Shown here in pieces: positions 12,117 through 12,245 of a stretch of DNA of 12,245 bases. Position 1 is the stretch's first letter; each line of letters begins with the position of its first letter. The notes beneath the pieces are model-generated. The model was given only the letters and a program-made list of their open reading frames with translations. It did no database searches and was not told the DNA's origin. The translations under genes and the position numbers were made by a program. The stretch is from Candidatus Cloacimonadota bacterium. GTDB lineage: Bacteria; Cloacimonadota; Cloacimonadia; Cloacimonadales; TCS61. The DNA lies in the NCBI GenBank assembly GCA_030628755.1, contig DAOVQH010000035.1, forward strand, positions 1 to 12,245, written 5' to 3'.

Positions 12117-12245
12117 ATGCCAAAAGAAGGTGTGATTGAAGTTGAGGGCACTGTAATAGAAGCTCTGCCTAATACTACCTTCAGAGTGGTACTGGAAAAC
12201 GGGCATGAAATACTTGCTCATAGCTCAGGTAAAATGAGACTGCAT
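12117..12245 (+). CDS. infA: Translation initiation factor IF-1, 5' part (cut by window end)
   Basis: IF-1 binds the A site of the 30S subunit during initiation and assists IF-2 and IF-3. The window shows 43 codons of a protein usually ~72 residues long: an OB fold starting MPKEGVIEVEGTVIEALPN, then TTFRVVLENGHEILAHSSGKMRLH. The signatures EGTV.EALPN.TFRV and ENGHE.LAH.SGKMR identify it clearly. The ATG is 14 nt after the map stop, preceded by only a weak purine-rich stretch (AAGAGAG). From the usual order, rpmJ, rpsM, rpsK, rpsD, rpoA and rplQ may follow outside the window. Confidence 0.95.
   Translation, partial: MPKEGVIEVEGTVIEALPNTTFRVVLENGHEILAHSSGKMRLH

Overview
This window is one uninterrupted, single-strand chromosomal ribosomal-protein superoperon. 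All 25 genes read on the + strand with gaps of at most 39 nt and several overlaps. The order is tuf (3' half only) - rpsJ - rplC - rplD - rplW - rplB - rpsS - rplV - rpsC - rplP - rpmC - rpsQ - rplN - rplX - rplE - rpsN - rpsH - rplF - rplR - rpsE - rpmD - rplO - secY - map - infA (5' part only). This is the fused S10 + spc cluster leading into the alpha cluster. I see no mobile element, CRISPR array, tRNA, rRNA, pseudogene or minus-strand gene. No stretch over 300 bases lacks a gene.

Organism: a bacterium with AT-rich DNA, strong Shine-Dalgarno (SD) sites before most genes, frequent TTG/GTG starts (6 of 24 visible starts) and mostly AGA/AGG arginine codons outside tuf. S14 is the short zinc-binding (CxxC...CxxC) form. 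secY is followed directly by map and infA, without the adk found there in Firmicutes. The strong SD sites and zinc-type S14 argue against typical Bacteroidota, while the secY-map-infA order resembles the FCB (Fibrobacterota-Chlorobiota-Bacteroidota) superphylum. A candidate lineage such as Cloacimonadota would fit, but this is a low-to-moderate confidence guess from composition and gene order.

How the genes work together: tuf delivers aminoacyl-tRNA to the ribosome. rpsJ through rplO encode 21 ribosomal proteins of both subunits, made in near-equal amounts from one polycistronic mRNA. SecY is the protein-conducting channel for nascent membrane and secreted proteins. Methionine aminopeptidase removes the initiator Met from new chains, and IF-1 helps start translation. 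Only 15 nt separate tuf from rpsJ, so tuf is probably co-transcribed with the cluster, and a classical structured S10 leader has no room here.

Two gene starts need care. rpsC is best started at TTG 4031, giving a 17-nt overlap with rplV. rplN is best started at ATG 5581, giving the canonical 122-residue L14.

I did not find a new defence, metabolic or mobile system. The most unusual item is L30 (rpmD): a normal ~57-residue domain followed by a ~100-residue lysine/alanine/valine/proline-rich tail resembling histone-H1 tails. Lesser oddities are an extra segment in L6 domain 2, a strong perfect-stem inverted repeat inside rpsQ, and a sharp base-composition change between tuf and rpsJ.
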